Positions 7,982-15,705 of a stretch of DNA of 30,235 nucleotides are shown piece after piece (within the stretch, counting starts at the first letter, position 1; every line of letters starts with the position of its first letter). The translations under genes were made by a program, and so were the position numbers. The notes beneath the pieces were generated by a model. It had not been told where the DNA came from and made no database searches. It saw nothing but the letters and a program-made list of their open reading frames with translations. Source of the stretch: Alistipes sp. (GTDB lineage Bacteria; Bacteroidota; Bacteroidia; Bacteroidales; Rikenellaceae); NCBI GenBank assembly GCA_019422485.1, contig JAHZDG010000023.1, positions 1-30,235 of the forward strand, written 5' to 3'.

Positions 7982-8791
7982 ATGGAAAAGTTTATCATAG
8001 CCGACGGAACGGCTTTGCGTATCAGTGATCGGGGAAAACAGGGCCCCGTTGTGGTATTGTTGCACGGTTATCTCGAATCCCTGGATGTGTGGGAGGATTT
8101 TACGACCTTGCTGACGCCGCATTTCCGGGTCGTGGCGATCGATATCCCGGGACATGGGATTTCTCAGGTGAAGAGCGAGGTGCATACGATGGAGTTTGTG
8201 GCTGATGTGCTCAAAGGGGTACTCGATAAGCTGGGTATCGACCGCTGTTTTGTGGTGGGACACTCCATGGGGGGATATGTGGCGGAAGCCTTTGCAGCCG
8301 CCTACCCCGAACGTTTGTTGGGTCTGGTGCTGTTCCACTCTACCCCTAACCCGGATACCGAAGAAAAAAAGGAAAATCGTCGCCGGGAGATCGAATTGAT
8401 TCGTGCCGGGAAGAAAGAGACGATAGCCACTTTGTTTGCCCCCAAGGGTTTTGCCGAGGTGAATCGTCACCGCTTGCGGGAACGGATTGCCCAACAGGAA
8501 GAGCTTATCAGCATGAGCGAAGATGAAGGGATCATCGCTTTGCTGGGCGGGTTGATCCAACGCAAGGATCAAAACGAAATGTTGCGGAGATTGAACGTTC
8601 CCCAATTGTTTATTTTCGGGCGGATGGATGCATTCATTCCGGTTGAAGCGGCCGAGACCATCATTGCGGCCCAACCGCAGGCTGAAGTGGCCTGGTTGGA
8701 CCATTCGGGACACATGGGCTTTGTCGAAGAACCGGAACGTTCCGCCGAGATCTTGACGGAATTCTGTACGCGGGTGGCTTCACAGGCTTAG
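7982..8791 (+). CDS. Alpha/beta-fold hydrolase
   Basis: The 269-residue protein is a classic alpha/beta hydrolase. The oxyanion-hole motif LLHGY is at 26-30, the nucleophile elbow GHSMGG at 93-98 with Ser95, the acid is probably Asp216 (GRMDAFIP) and the base His244 (DHSGHMGF). A lid region rich in charged helices lies at about 125-185. It has no signal peptide, so it should act in the cytoplasm. The substrate (ester, lactone or C-C bond) cannot be told from sequence. It stands alone between a terminator and the convergent dnaX; no TAnnTTTG promoter was visible in front. Confidence 0.92.
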   Translation: MEKFIIADGTALRISDRGKQGPVVVLLHGYLESLDVWEDFTTLLTPHFRVVAIDIPGHGISQVKSEVHTMEFVADVLKGVLDKLGIDRCFVVGHSMGGYVAEAFAAAYPERLLGLVLFHSTPNPDTEEKKENRRREIELIRAGKKETIATLFAPKGFAEVNRHRLRERIAQQEELISMSEDEGIIALLGGLIQRKDQNEMLRRLNVPQLFIFGRMDAFIPVEAAETIIAAQPQAEVAWLDHSGHMGFVEEPERSAEILTEFCTRVASQA

Positions 8792-8883
8792 TGATTCTTT
8801 TTGTAGGAATACGGTTGCGCCGAGAAGGAGGCCGTGTAATAAAAATCCGATAGAAATTTGACAAACTTTGTGGGTGAAGTGGG

Positions 8884-9021
8884 TCAGGGTGTGACGCGTT
8901 TAAGCAAATCATTCAAGACCTGCTTCATGTTATGTCTTGTCAGTTTTGCTTTGTTAGTCAGATACAGCCTTCCCAAACCGTATACGAACGAGTTCAGAAA
9001 AAAGTAGGTATAGAAGTTATT
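8884..9021 (-). other. Unannotated protein-like open stretch next to the dnaX 3' end
   Basis: On the minus strand, one frame off from dnaX, 45 sense codons run from just inside the dnaX stop to a TGA at 8884-8886. The translation looks natural: an aromatic, hydrophobic start (NNFYTYFFLNSFVYGLG) and a basic helical end (MKQVLNDLLKRVTP). There is no early ATG, only one at 8928 that would give 14 residues. Beyond the TGA the same frame stays open for another 25 codons or so, to 8806. It could be the decayed tail of a former gene, a small protein with a non-ATG start, or chance. The family is not recognised. The rest of 8792-9016 shows nothing else, including no clear terminator for dnaX. Confidence 0.2.
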
Positions 9022-11062
9022 CTACATCCAGTTCCAACTGTTGGCGGAGGGTGGTCAGTAACGGATTTTTCTGTGTCAGATAACGGAGCCGGTCTTCGAC
9101 CTTGATCGGCTTTAGTCCCTTAGGGTCGGCGGCGATCTTTACGTCGAATTCGATGGGCACCTGCAAACCGCTGAGCTCAGACAGGCGCATCTTCATCTCG
9201 CTGAGCGAGTGCATCAATTCATCGTAGGACGATTCATTGGGCACCTTGAGCGACACCCGATTGCCGGTTACTGCGGCTTCCTGAAAAATATTGCCCATGC
9301 GAGGGCGTTTCTCCATCAATTCCCGGGCAAAACGTGCACATCCCTGTACCAGCGTTTCTTCTACCGTATCGTCGATTTCAATCGGTTCGTCTTCCGGGAG
9401 GGCTTCCTCTTCGACATCGTGATCGGGAGGGGTGTCGGTCTGGGCATTATTGAGGATGGACAGAATCGATCGGCCCGATAGAATCGAAGTGGGCCGTGAG
9501 GCCTCCGTTGTGGCAGAACCTTGTACTAAAGAAGAAAGGCCCGGGGCACCGACTGAACTGCCCGATACGGGAGTTGATGGACGACTGAGTCCTGCATTCG
9601 GAGCTTGTTGTGGATGGCCGGCTGACGTTCCGGAGGTATTTGGAGAAGTTACCTGTGCACTTGAAGTGGGCATCCCTCGGAGGGGAGAGGCGGTTGTCGG
9701 AGCCGGAGTGGGTGAAACGGCCGGGCGGGAGACCGGAGTGGTTTGCGTGGAGGCCGTTTGCTGAAACCCGGCCGGAGCAGATGGTGTGGCAGGTGTCGGT
9801 TGGGTAAGAGGAGGTTGAGGCCCTCTGTTCGGGGCGAACTGGCCCGACACAGGTTGCCCGGAGGCACTCTGTACGGGAGAAGTTGCCGTATTCGGTCGGG
9901 CGGAGGCGCTGGGCGCAGCTTGTCCCGGCAGAGGCGGCAGTTGTGGCGTTACGGTGTCGTCATTTTTTTTTTGACCGAGTCCGCAAAGTTTCATCAGACC
10001 CAGTTCTACGTGCAATCGTTGATTGGTGGCTGTTCGCAGCGAAGAGTCCACGGCCGTCAGTAGGTTGATTCCCTCGAAAAGAAGCGGAACCGGACATTGG
10101 GCAGCCTGGGCCTTATAGCGTTCCGCCACACTGCCGGTCACTTCCAGCAGCGGCAGCGTCTGCGGGTTTTTGCACATGAGCAGATCTCGGAAATGGCTGT
10201 TGAGGCCTGCTACGAACGTCTGTCCCGAGAACCCCTTGCGTAATACTTCGTCGAAAAGCAACAGCGCCTGGGTATAATTGCCGGCAAGGATGTATTCGGT
10301 CACCTTGAAGTAGGTGTCATAATCCAATACGTTGAGGGTTCCGGCCACTTCGGCTACGGTCAGCTGGTTGCCGCAGAAAGAGACCACCTTGTCGAACATT
10401 GACAACGCGTCGCGCATCCCGCCATCGGCTTTTTGAGCGATAACGTGCAGCGATTCGTCATCGTAGCTTACCCCCTCTTGCGAGGCGATGTATTTGAGGT
10501 ATTCCACGGTGTCTTCGACCCGGATGCGGTTGAAGTCGTAGATCTGGCATCGGGACAGAATCGTGGGAATGATTTTGTGTTTTTCAGTGGTGGCCAGAAT
10601 GAATACGGCGTGTGCAGGCGGCTCTTCCAGTGTTTTGAGGAAGGCGTTGAAGGCCTGCAGGGAGAGCATGTGCACTTCGTCGATGATGTAGACGCTGTAA
10701 CGGCCCACCTGAGGCGGGATACGCACCTGATCGGTCAGGTTGCGGATATCGTCAACCGAGTTGTTGGAGGCGGCGTCCAGTTCATGGATGTTGAATGAAC
10801 GACCCTCGTTAAAGGCTCGGCAGGATTCGCATTCGTTGCAGGCTTCTCCCTCGGCGGTGAGGTTCTGGCAGTTGATGGCCTTGGCAAAAATGCGGGCACA
10901 GGTGGTTTTCCCTACCCCTCTCGGTCCGCAAAACAGATAGGCATGCGCCAGTTGCGAACGCAAAATGGCATTTTTGAGCGTCGAGGTGATATGCTTTTGT
11001 CCGATGACAGACTGAAACGTCGAGGGACGGTATTTACGCGCCGATACGATGAAGTTTTCCAT
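9017..11062 (-). CDS. dnaX: DNA polymerase III subunit tau/gamma (clamp loader)
   Basis: DnaX is the ATPase of the clamp loader that puts the sliding clamp on DNA, and as full-length tau links it to the polymerase. The 681-residue protein has Walker A GPRGVGKTT (47-55), a four-Cys zinc module (Cys65, 75, 78, 81), Walker B DEVH (128-131) and the SRC arginine-finger motif (170-172). The clamp-loader collar ends near 363. A Pro/Ser/Thr/Ala/Gln-rich linker covers about 370-530, and a folded C-terminal domain about 565-681. I start at the ATG at 11062 (MENFIVSARKYRP). The open frame runs back to 11140, but that start would lie only a few bases from the predicted transcription start, and the extra residues are not family-like. 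A ten-A run at codons 364-367 may yield a short gamma form. Confidence 0.96.
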   Translation of the reverse strand: MENFIVSARKYRPSTFQSVIGQKHITSTLKNAILRSQLAHAYLFCGPRGVGKTTCARIFAKAINCQNLTAEGEACNECESCRAFNEGRSFNIHELDAASNNSVDDIRNLTDQVRIPPQVGRYSVYIIDEVHMLSLQAFNAFLKTLEEPPAHAVFILATTEKHKIIPTILSRCQIYDFNRIRVEDTVEYLKYIASQEGVSYDDESLHVIAQKADGGMRDALSMFDKVVSFCGNQLTVAEVAGTLNVLDYDTYFKVTEYILAGNYTQALLLFDEVLRKGFSGQTFVAGLNSHFRDLLMCKNPQTLPLLEVTGSVAERYKAQAAQCPVPLLFEGINLLTAVDSSLRTATNQRLHVELGLMKLCGLGQKKNDDTVTPQLPPLPGQAAPSASARPNTATSPVQSASGQPVSGQFAPNRGPQPPLTQPTPATPSAPAGFQQTASTQTTPVSRPAVSPTPAPTTASPLRGMPTSSAQVTSPNTSGTSAGHPQQAPNAGLSRPSTPVSGSSVGAPGLSSLVQGSATTEASRPTSILSGRSILSILNNAQTDTPPDHDVEEEALPEDEPIEIDDTVEETLVQGCARFARELMEKRPRMGNIFQEAAVTGNRVSLKVPNESSYDELMHSLSEMKMRLSELSGLQVPIEFDVKIAADPKGLKPIKVEDRLRYLTQKNPLLTTLRQQLELDVE
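9963..9972 (-). promoter_or_regulatory. Ten-A slippery run in dnaX, candidate recoding or slippage site
   Basis: The mRNA reads CAA AAA AAA AAT GAC at codons 364-368, an uninterrupted run of ten A's placed right after the collar domain and before the linker. With one A gained (or a -1 ribosomal shift) the next codon after a third Lys is TGA, giving a 367-residue product. With one A lost (or +1) the frame reads six codons past Gln364 and stops at TAA, giving 370 residues. Either product would be a gamma-like subunit without linker and tail. Thermus thermophilus dnaX uses an A run in the same place by transcriptional slippage and E. coli uses a -1 shift on A AAA AAG. The run and stops are seen; use in vivo is inferred. 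Confidence 0.6.
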
Positions 11063-11150
11063 GCTATTGCTCTCGTTCGTTGGTCGATAGCCTCGATGGG
11101 GTTCGGTCTGTCCGTAGCCCGGCCCCGGATTCGCTTCCAACGACGTGCAC

Positions 11151-11158
11151 CAAAGATA
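11151..11158 (-). promoter_or_regulatory. -7 promoter box of dnaX
   Basis: On the minus strand TATCTTTG matches the Bacteroidota -7 consensus. Transcription would begin near 11145, leaving a leader of about 80 nt before the chosen ATG at 11062. No good TTTG/TTG is seen 17-23 nt upstream. The box lies just after the terminator-like hairpin that ends the upstream operon, which fits a fresh start here. Confidence 0.5.
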
Positions 11159-11178
11159 CGAAAATTTCGGAAATAATC

Positions 11179-11200
11179 GGAGCCCTTTTCCCGGGGCTCC
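11179..11200 (-). terminator. Probable terminator after the membrane sulfatase gene
   Basis: GGAGCCC (11179-11185) pairs with GGGCTCC (11194-11200) around an 8-nt loop. It starts 3 nt after the sulfatase stop codon on the minus strand. The sequence after the stem is T-rich (GATTATTTCC) but not a clean T run, so termination may be partial and some dnaX transcription could come from read-through. Confidence 0.6.
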
Positions 11201-11203
11201 CTG

Positions 11204-13231
11204 CTATTTCTGAGGTATTGTCGGAGTGTCTGCCAGGGTGTCGGTCGGTGCGGAGGCTTCGGACGGCGTTGCAGAGGGGGCTGGCATCGGTTTGACCAGG
11301 TAGTCCCCTTTCTCTACGTGTTGGTAATATTGTTGGAGACGGGCTTTCAGTTCGGTTTCCATCTCTTCGAGGTAAGGTGTGTGGGTGGACAGCAGGTCGT
11401 TGCGTTGCAGCGTGTCGTTCAGGGCATAGGCCGACACGGCTTCGTTGCCATTGAAGAAGAGAACCATCGAATCGGTAATGGCCTGATAGTTTTCGCCGAC
11501 ACCGTTGACGGCCATGGCTCTACGTTCGGGTTCGTGCAGCACGTCGCGACCGAAAGCAAAATAGGGTTTCCGGTTCCCCAACAGGCCCAAGACCGTCGGC
11601 ATGATGTCGATCTGTTGGGTGATGCCGGAATCGACGCCTCGCAAAGCGCCGTCCGGGGTATAGAGAAAGTAGATGATATGGGTATTGCCGGTCGGGGTCA
11701 GGGTTTTGGGGGCGAAAGTTTCCGACGAGACATGGTCGGCCACAAAAACGAACAGAGTACTGTCGTACCAGGGTTGTTGAGAGGCCGTTTCCATGAAACG
11801 TTGCACGGCTTTATCGGTATAGGCCACTCCGGGATGTACTTTGGTTTTGCCCTTGGGCAGGGAATCACGATAAGAGTCGGGCACTACGAACGGGTGATGG
11901 GACGTGAGCGTGAAGACCGAGGCAAAGAACGGTTGCGGGGTTTGAGCCAACGTTTCTGCCATGTATTGCAGGAAGGGCTCATCCCAGATACCCCAATAGC
12001 CGTCGAAATCGTCCGTGCCATGAGCCGCTTCATAATCTTCGCGGCTGTAATAGGTTTGGATGCCGGTCAGGGTGGCGTAAGCACCGAAGCCCATCGACCC
12101 GCGGGTCGAGCCGTTGAAGAATGAAGTGGCGTAGCCCTGTTCGGCCAGGATGTTGGGCATGGCGTCCATGCGCGAGAGCGCCTGCGGCATCAAAACGAAC
12201 GAGGTGCGGTAAGAGGGAATGGAGGACAGCACCGACGGCAGGGCCTCGATGGATTTACGGCCGTTGGCGTAGGCGTTGGTGAAATAGTATCCTTCACGCA
12301 TCAGGCTGTCGAGGAAGGGAGTAAATCCTTTCCCGTCGGGATAGAGATCCGGATTGAGCAACCCTGAATGTTCGGCCGAGAAACTTTCCAGGATGAATAG
12401 CACCACATTGCGTTTACCCAACGAGGGGGCCTCTCCCTGCGGATAGTGATAGGGGGTATAGAGGGAGTCGAGCGTCGTCTGGTCGAAGAATTTGGTGTAG
12501 GTGATGGAGGGGTTTCCTGCCGTACGCAGGATGCAGAACGGATTGCTCAGAATCAGGTTGGCTTTGGTGCTCGACGAGGTGTATTGGGTGGCGTTGCTCA
12601 GGGTGATGGGGCGGGTCTGTCGGCTGAAACCTCCCCGGATGGCGCCGATCACCAGGCCGACCGACAGCAGCAATAGCCCCAGATTGACCCCGAAATAGGC
12701 CCAGCGGTTCCGGATGCGGGTCGGTTGGTAGTTGATTTTGCGGTAGCCGTAGAACAGCAGTCCGACCAACAGCGCGAACCACAACAGCAACCACCAGTTT
12801 TCTCCGATGGCTTTCAACACCACGGGCAGGTTGTTGTCGTTGTTGCTCAGGTAGGAAAATTCGTCGGAGGTGAAGCGTTTGCGGGCGTTGCGGAAATATA
12901 CGCCATCGGCCACGTTGATAAACAGGGCCAGCGTATTGATGGTCAGAAAGAGAATCTTCAGGGCCCGGCGATATCCCGGGCGTTCGCGGAACCGGAACGG
13001 CAGGAGCGACAACAGGATGAACAGCGAATTGACATACAGAATCGACACCGTATCGAACGCCAAGGCTCCGTGCAACAGACCGGGTAGTTCAGCCCAGCTG
13101 AGGGGGCCGATGGCGAGCTGGTTGGTGAGGTAGAACATCACCCGGCAGAGCGCCCAAAGAATATATAACAAAGCTAACCGACCCAGCAGCGTGGTGAAGT
13201 CGTTGCGGAACAGATTTCTGAGGTTGATCAT
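11204..13231 (-). CDS. Membrane-anchored sulfatase / LTA-synthase-like phosphotransferase
   Basis: Starting at the ATG at 13231 the protein has 675 residues. The longer open frame (to 13279) would overlap cysE by 35 nt and adds nothing family-like, whereas this start lies 13 nt after the cysE stop. Five membrane segments are visible at about 15-37, 57-79, 91-109, 146-163 and 180-198. The alkaline-phosphatase-fold domain follows outside the membrane, with metal ligand Glu282 (FILESFS), the probable nucleophile Ser327 in NGRKSIEALPS where LtaS has Thr, and the conserved VFVADH. The C-terminal tail (about 645-675) is Pro/Ala/Thr-rich. Bacteroidota lack lipoteichoic acid, so the likely job is moving phospho-head groups onto envelope lipids or glycans, or a sulfatase-type hydrolysis; the substrate is unknown. 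It is the last gene of the DUF4435 - cysE - sulfatase unit. Confidence 0.85.
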   Translation of the reverse strand: MINLRNLFRNDFTTLLGRLALLYILWALCRVMFYLTNQLAIGPLSWAELPGLLHGALAFDTVSILYVNSLFILLSLLPFRFRERPGYRRALKILFLTINTLALFINVADGVYFRNARKRFTSDEFSYLSNNDNNLPVVLKAIGENWWLLLWFALLVGLLFYGYRKINYQPTRIRNRWAYFGVNLGLLLLSVGLVIGAIRGGFSRQTRPITLSNATQYTSSSTKANLILSNPFCILRTAGNPSITYTKFFDQTTLDSLYTPYHYPQGEAPSLGKRNVVLFILESFSAEHSGLLNPDLYPDGKGFTPFLDSLMREGYYFTNAYANGRKSIEALPSVLSSIPSYRTSFVLMPQALSRMDAMPNILAEQGYATSFFNGSTRGSMGFGAYATLTGIQTYYSREDYEAAHGTDDFDGYWGIWDEPFLQYMAETLAQTPQPFFASVFTLTSHHPFVVPDSYRDSLPKGKTKVHPGVAYTDKAVQRFMETASQQPWYDSTLFVFVADHVSSETFAPKTLTPTGNTHIIYFLYTPDGALRGVDSGITQQIDIMPTVLGLLGNRKPYFAFGRDVLHEPERRAMAVNGVGENYQAITDSMVLFFNGNEAVSAYALNDTLQRNDLLSTHTPYLEEMETELKARLQQYYQHVEKGDYLVKPMPAPSATPSEASAPTDTLADTPTIPQK

Positions 13232-13244
13232 AGTGGAGGCGTGT

Positions 13245-14093
13245 TTACAGGCGACGCTCTTCATCCGAAGCGGATGCACACGTCTGATTTCCTTTGATGA
13301 ATACTTCCGGTTTGTGGTAAACGGTCGAATAGGGAGGCACCGATTCGGTCAGCCAGACGTTCCCGCCGATGATCGTATCGTGTCCGACCACGGTGTTTCC
13401 CCCCAGAATGGTACTTCCGGCGTAGATAATGACGTTGTCTTCGATGGTCGGGTGACGTTGCTGTCCGCACAGGTCTTTGGTGACGAAAGTCGCCCCGAGG
13501 GTTACCCCCTGGTATATCTTGACATTGTTGCCGATGATGGTGGTTTCGCCGATCACGATGCCGGTCCCGTGGTCGATGTAGAAGTGCGTTCCGATGCGGG
13601 CTCCCGGGTTGATGTCGATCCCCGTGCAGCTGTGGGCATACTCGGTGATGACCCGAGGCAAGATCGGGATACCCAGCCGATACATGATGTGGGCGATGCG
13701 ATAGACCATCACGGCATAAAAACCTGGATAGCACAAAATTACCTCTTCGACGCAGCGGGCGGCCGGGTCGGATTGCTCGAAAACTGCCGCATCCTCCAGC
13801 AGTTGGTCGTAGAGGGCGGGAATCTCGCCGAAGAATTTTTCGGTCAGGTTTTTGCAGCAACAATCCATTCCCTGACACAACGGGCTGATAATTTCCAGAA
13901 AGTCGTTTTGCAGACTCTCCCACCGTACCTGTATTTCGGCACGGCTGAGGTTCCGTTTTTCACGGATGGGGAAAAGCAGGTTGGTCAGCGCATCAACGAA
14001 ACGCCGCGTAGCTACCGACGAAGGAACTTCGCGGGTCAGACGGTGGGTCGTTTCATAGAGCCGCGCCGGGAAATCATGGATGAATTCGGCCAT
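13245..14093 (-). CDS. cysE: Serine O-acetyltransferase
   Basis: CysE transfers acetyl from acetyl-CoA to L-serine, giving O-acetylserine for cysteine synthesis. The 282-residue protein has a helical N-terminal domain (1-145) and a left-handed hexapeptide-repeat beta helix (about 155-265), with the diagnostic GIDINPGARIG and FYIDHGTGIVIGE. Asp174-His175 in that motif correspond to the catalytic pair. A triple cysteine (78-80, MDCCCKN) in the helical domain is unusual but could not be assigned a role. The C-terminal end after the helix is where cysteine feedback usually acts. No cysK is next to it. It lies 28 nt after the DUF4435 gene and 13 nt before the sulfatase gene, so all three are probably one transcript. 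Confidence 0.95.
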   Translation of the reverse strand: MAEFIHDFPARLYETTHRLTREVPSSVATRRFVDALTNLLFPIREKRNLSRAEIQVRWESLQNDFLEIISPLCQGMDCCCKNLTEKFFGEIPALYDQLLEDAAVFEQSDPAARCVEEVILCYPGFYAVMVYRIAHIMYRLGIPILPRVITEYAHSCTGIDINPGARIGTHFYIDHGTGIVIGETTIIGNNVKIYQGVTLGATFVTKDLCGQQRHPTIEDNVIIYAGSTILGGNTVVGHDTIIGGNVWLTESVPPYSTVYHKPEVFIKGNQTCASASDEERRL

Positions 14094-14121
14094 TATTTTA
14101 AGATTTGCGGGAAGACGGTTT

Positions 14122-15126
14122 CTATTTCAGTGTGGCGATATAGCGTTCGATGTCCTGCCGGAGTTTGTGGTACAGGAAACAATCCCGGTAGTGTTCGTTA
14201 TCCAACAACACTTCACGGACATTACGCAAGGCGTTGTTGTAGTTGCTCAGTTCGTTTTTCAGGGCGATACCTTGTTTGGTGCCGGCCGTAATGCGCTGGA
14301 TGGACATGTCTCGCAGTTTTTCGCACACGGCGTTTAACAGGATCATCACGACGTTATCCATGAGGGTATGCCCCTGCATAAACAGGTAGACGTTGTAGGG
14401 GGTAACTCCCTGTTGTGTGATCTCTTCACCCAGGTGTTGCACCTCGGAGATCCAATCTGGATTGCTGTGTTCCAGCGAGAGCAGGCGTTTGTCCACCTGA
14501 CGTTTCAACCAGGCCAGGGTATGTTCGCCGTCGTTGTTCAGATCGAGGTAGTTCAGGCGGACTGTACTGCGGAAATCGGTCAGGGAGAAGGCTCGTTCGC
14601 TTTTGCGCCGGGCCGAGTAGACATACCACAGGAATACCGGATAAATGACTTCGGAATAACTGGCCATGAAGGCTTCGAAGTCGAAGATCATGGCGTCGTT
14701 TTTGGTGGCTCGGGCGCAGACCCGATGGAGTGAAGGTGGATAACACAGGAAGTTTTCCGTCGCATAGGCGTAGGTGTGAAACAGGAACGGCGATTCGTTT
14801 ACCAGTCGAGACTGTTCGTTATAGCCGTTGAACAGGTAGTCGAAGTCGCTGTCCACACACAGAATCATTTCGCTGTTGCTGCGCGGGATCATTTCCAGTA
14901 GAACGCGTTTCCCTTTGGCCAGGTCTTCCCGGGGAGGAACGCTGATCTCGAAACGCAGCTGGTCGGTTTCGTAATCGTCGAACACACTGCGCCAGAATGC
15001 CACATCGTCATAACCCTCCACATAAACCTTTACCAATCGGTAGTCTCCCTCACGATAGGAGGAGAGCACCGATCGGACAGGCAGCGGTTTGGCATGGAGG
15101 AAACGTTCGTCCTTCTCTTTTTTCAT
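14122..15126 (-). CDS. Stand-alone DUF4435 protein with Toprim-like acidic motifs
   Basis: The 334-residue protein fits the DUF4435 family: a beta strand ending in an invariant Glu (VKVYVEGYDDVAFWR, Glu37) and a second strand with an Asp cluster (ILCVDSDFDYL, Asp92/94/96). This E...DxD layout resembles the metal site of Toprim nucleases and primases. The middle has YATENFLCYP and the C-terminal half is helical. It lacks signal peptide or membrane segments. DUF4435 occurs in the AriB subunit of the PARIS phage-defence system together with an ATPase; here there is no ATPase neighbour, only housekeeping genes, so a defence role is not supported. It probably acts on nucleic acid or nucleotides in the cytoplasm. 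It lies 28 nt before cysE and 126 nt after the dCMP deaminase gene. Confidence 0.8.
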   Translation of the reverse strand: MKKEKDERFLHAKPLPVRSVLSSYREGDYRLVKVYVEGYDDVAFWRSVFDDYETDQLRFEISVPPREDLAKGKRVLLEMIPRSNSEMILCVDSDFDYLFNGYNEQSRLVNESPFLFHTYAYATENFLCYPPSLHRVCARATKNDAMIFDFEAFMASYSEVIYPVFLWYVYSARRKSERAFSLTDFRSTVRLNYLDLNNDGEHTLAWLKRQVDKRLLSLEHSNPDWISEVQHLGEEITQQGVTPYNVYLFMQGHTLMDNVVMILLNAVCEKLRDMSIQRITAGTKQGIALKNELSNYNNALRNVREVLLDNEHYRDCFLYHKLRQDIERYIATLK

Positions 15127-15252
15127 ACCGGTGTGCGTTTAAGGGCGACATGTGGACCGAACCTTTGGTCGGGTCGGCCCCGGGAAAATCAGCTGACGGA
15201 GCATTCCGCTCCCACAGAAGATAGGCGGAATCGCCAGGCGGCCAACAGCCAG

Positions 15253-15702
15253 TTATTTCAACTCCAGCTGGACGATTTCGATCCCTACTCTTTTCAGTAG
15301 GTCGATTCCATCAGTGCTGTGGTAGCTGTCGGCGTACACCACGCGGCGGATACCGCTTTGGATGATCAGTTTGGCGCATTCGATGCAGGGAGAAGCGGTG
15401 ACATAGAGGGTAGCTCCCTCGCTGCTGTTGCTCGACTTGGCGACTTTGGTGATGGCGTTGGCTTCGGCGTGCAGCACATAAGGTTTGGTGCGACCGGTCG
15501 CTTCGTCCTCACAGATGTTTTCAAAGCCCGAGGGCGTGCCGTTGTAACCGTCCGAGATAATCATCTTCTCTTTGACGATCAGGGCGCCCACCTGCCGACG
15601 TACGCAATAGGAATTCTCGGCCCAAATCCGAGCCATGCGCAGGTATCGCAGGTCCAGTTGTCGTTGTTTTTCCGCTTCGTATCCCATGAGCGAATGGTTC
15701 AA
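15253..15702 (-). CDS. dCMP deaminase-family protein (ComEB-like zinc cytidine deaminase)
   Basis: The protein of up to 149 residues has the zinc deaminase signature: HAE at 78-80 (zinc His78, catalytic Glu80) and PCIEC at 105-109 (zinc Cys106, Cys109). The region GYNGTPSGFENICED matches the dCMP-specific branch, which has an insert before HAE. The enzyme turns dCMP into dUMP, feeding thymidylate synthesis. The first ATG lies 3 nt after the manA stop; a second ATG at codon 6 (15687) is also possible. It is probably cotranscribed with manA. Confidence 0.92.
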   Translation of the reverse strand: MNHSLMGYEAEKQRQLDLRYLRMARIWAENSYCVRRQVGALIVKEKMIISDGYNGTPSGFENICEDEATGRTKPYVLHAEANAITKVAKSSNSSEGATLYVTASPCIECAKLIIQSGIRRVVYADSYHSTDGIDLLKRVGIEIVQLELK

Positions 15703-15705
15703 AAA

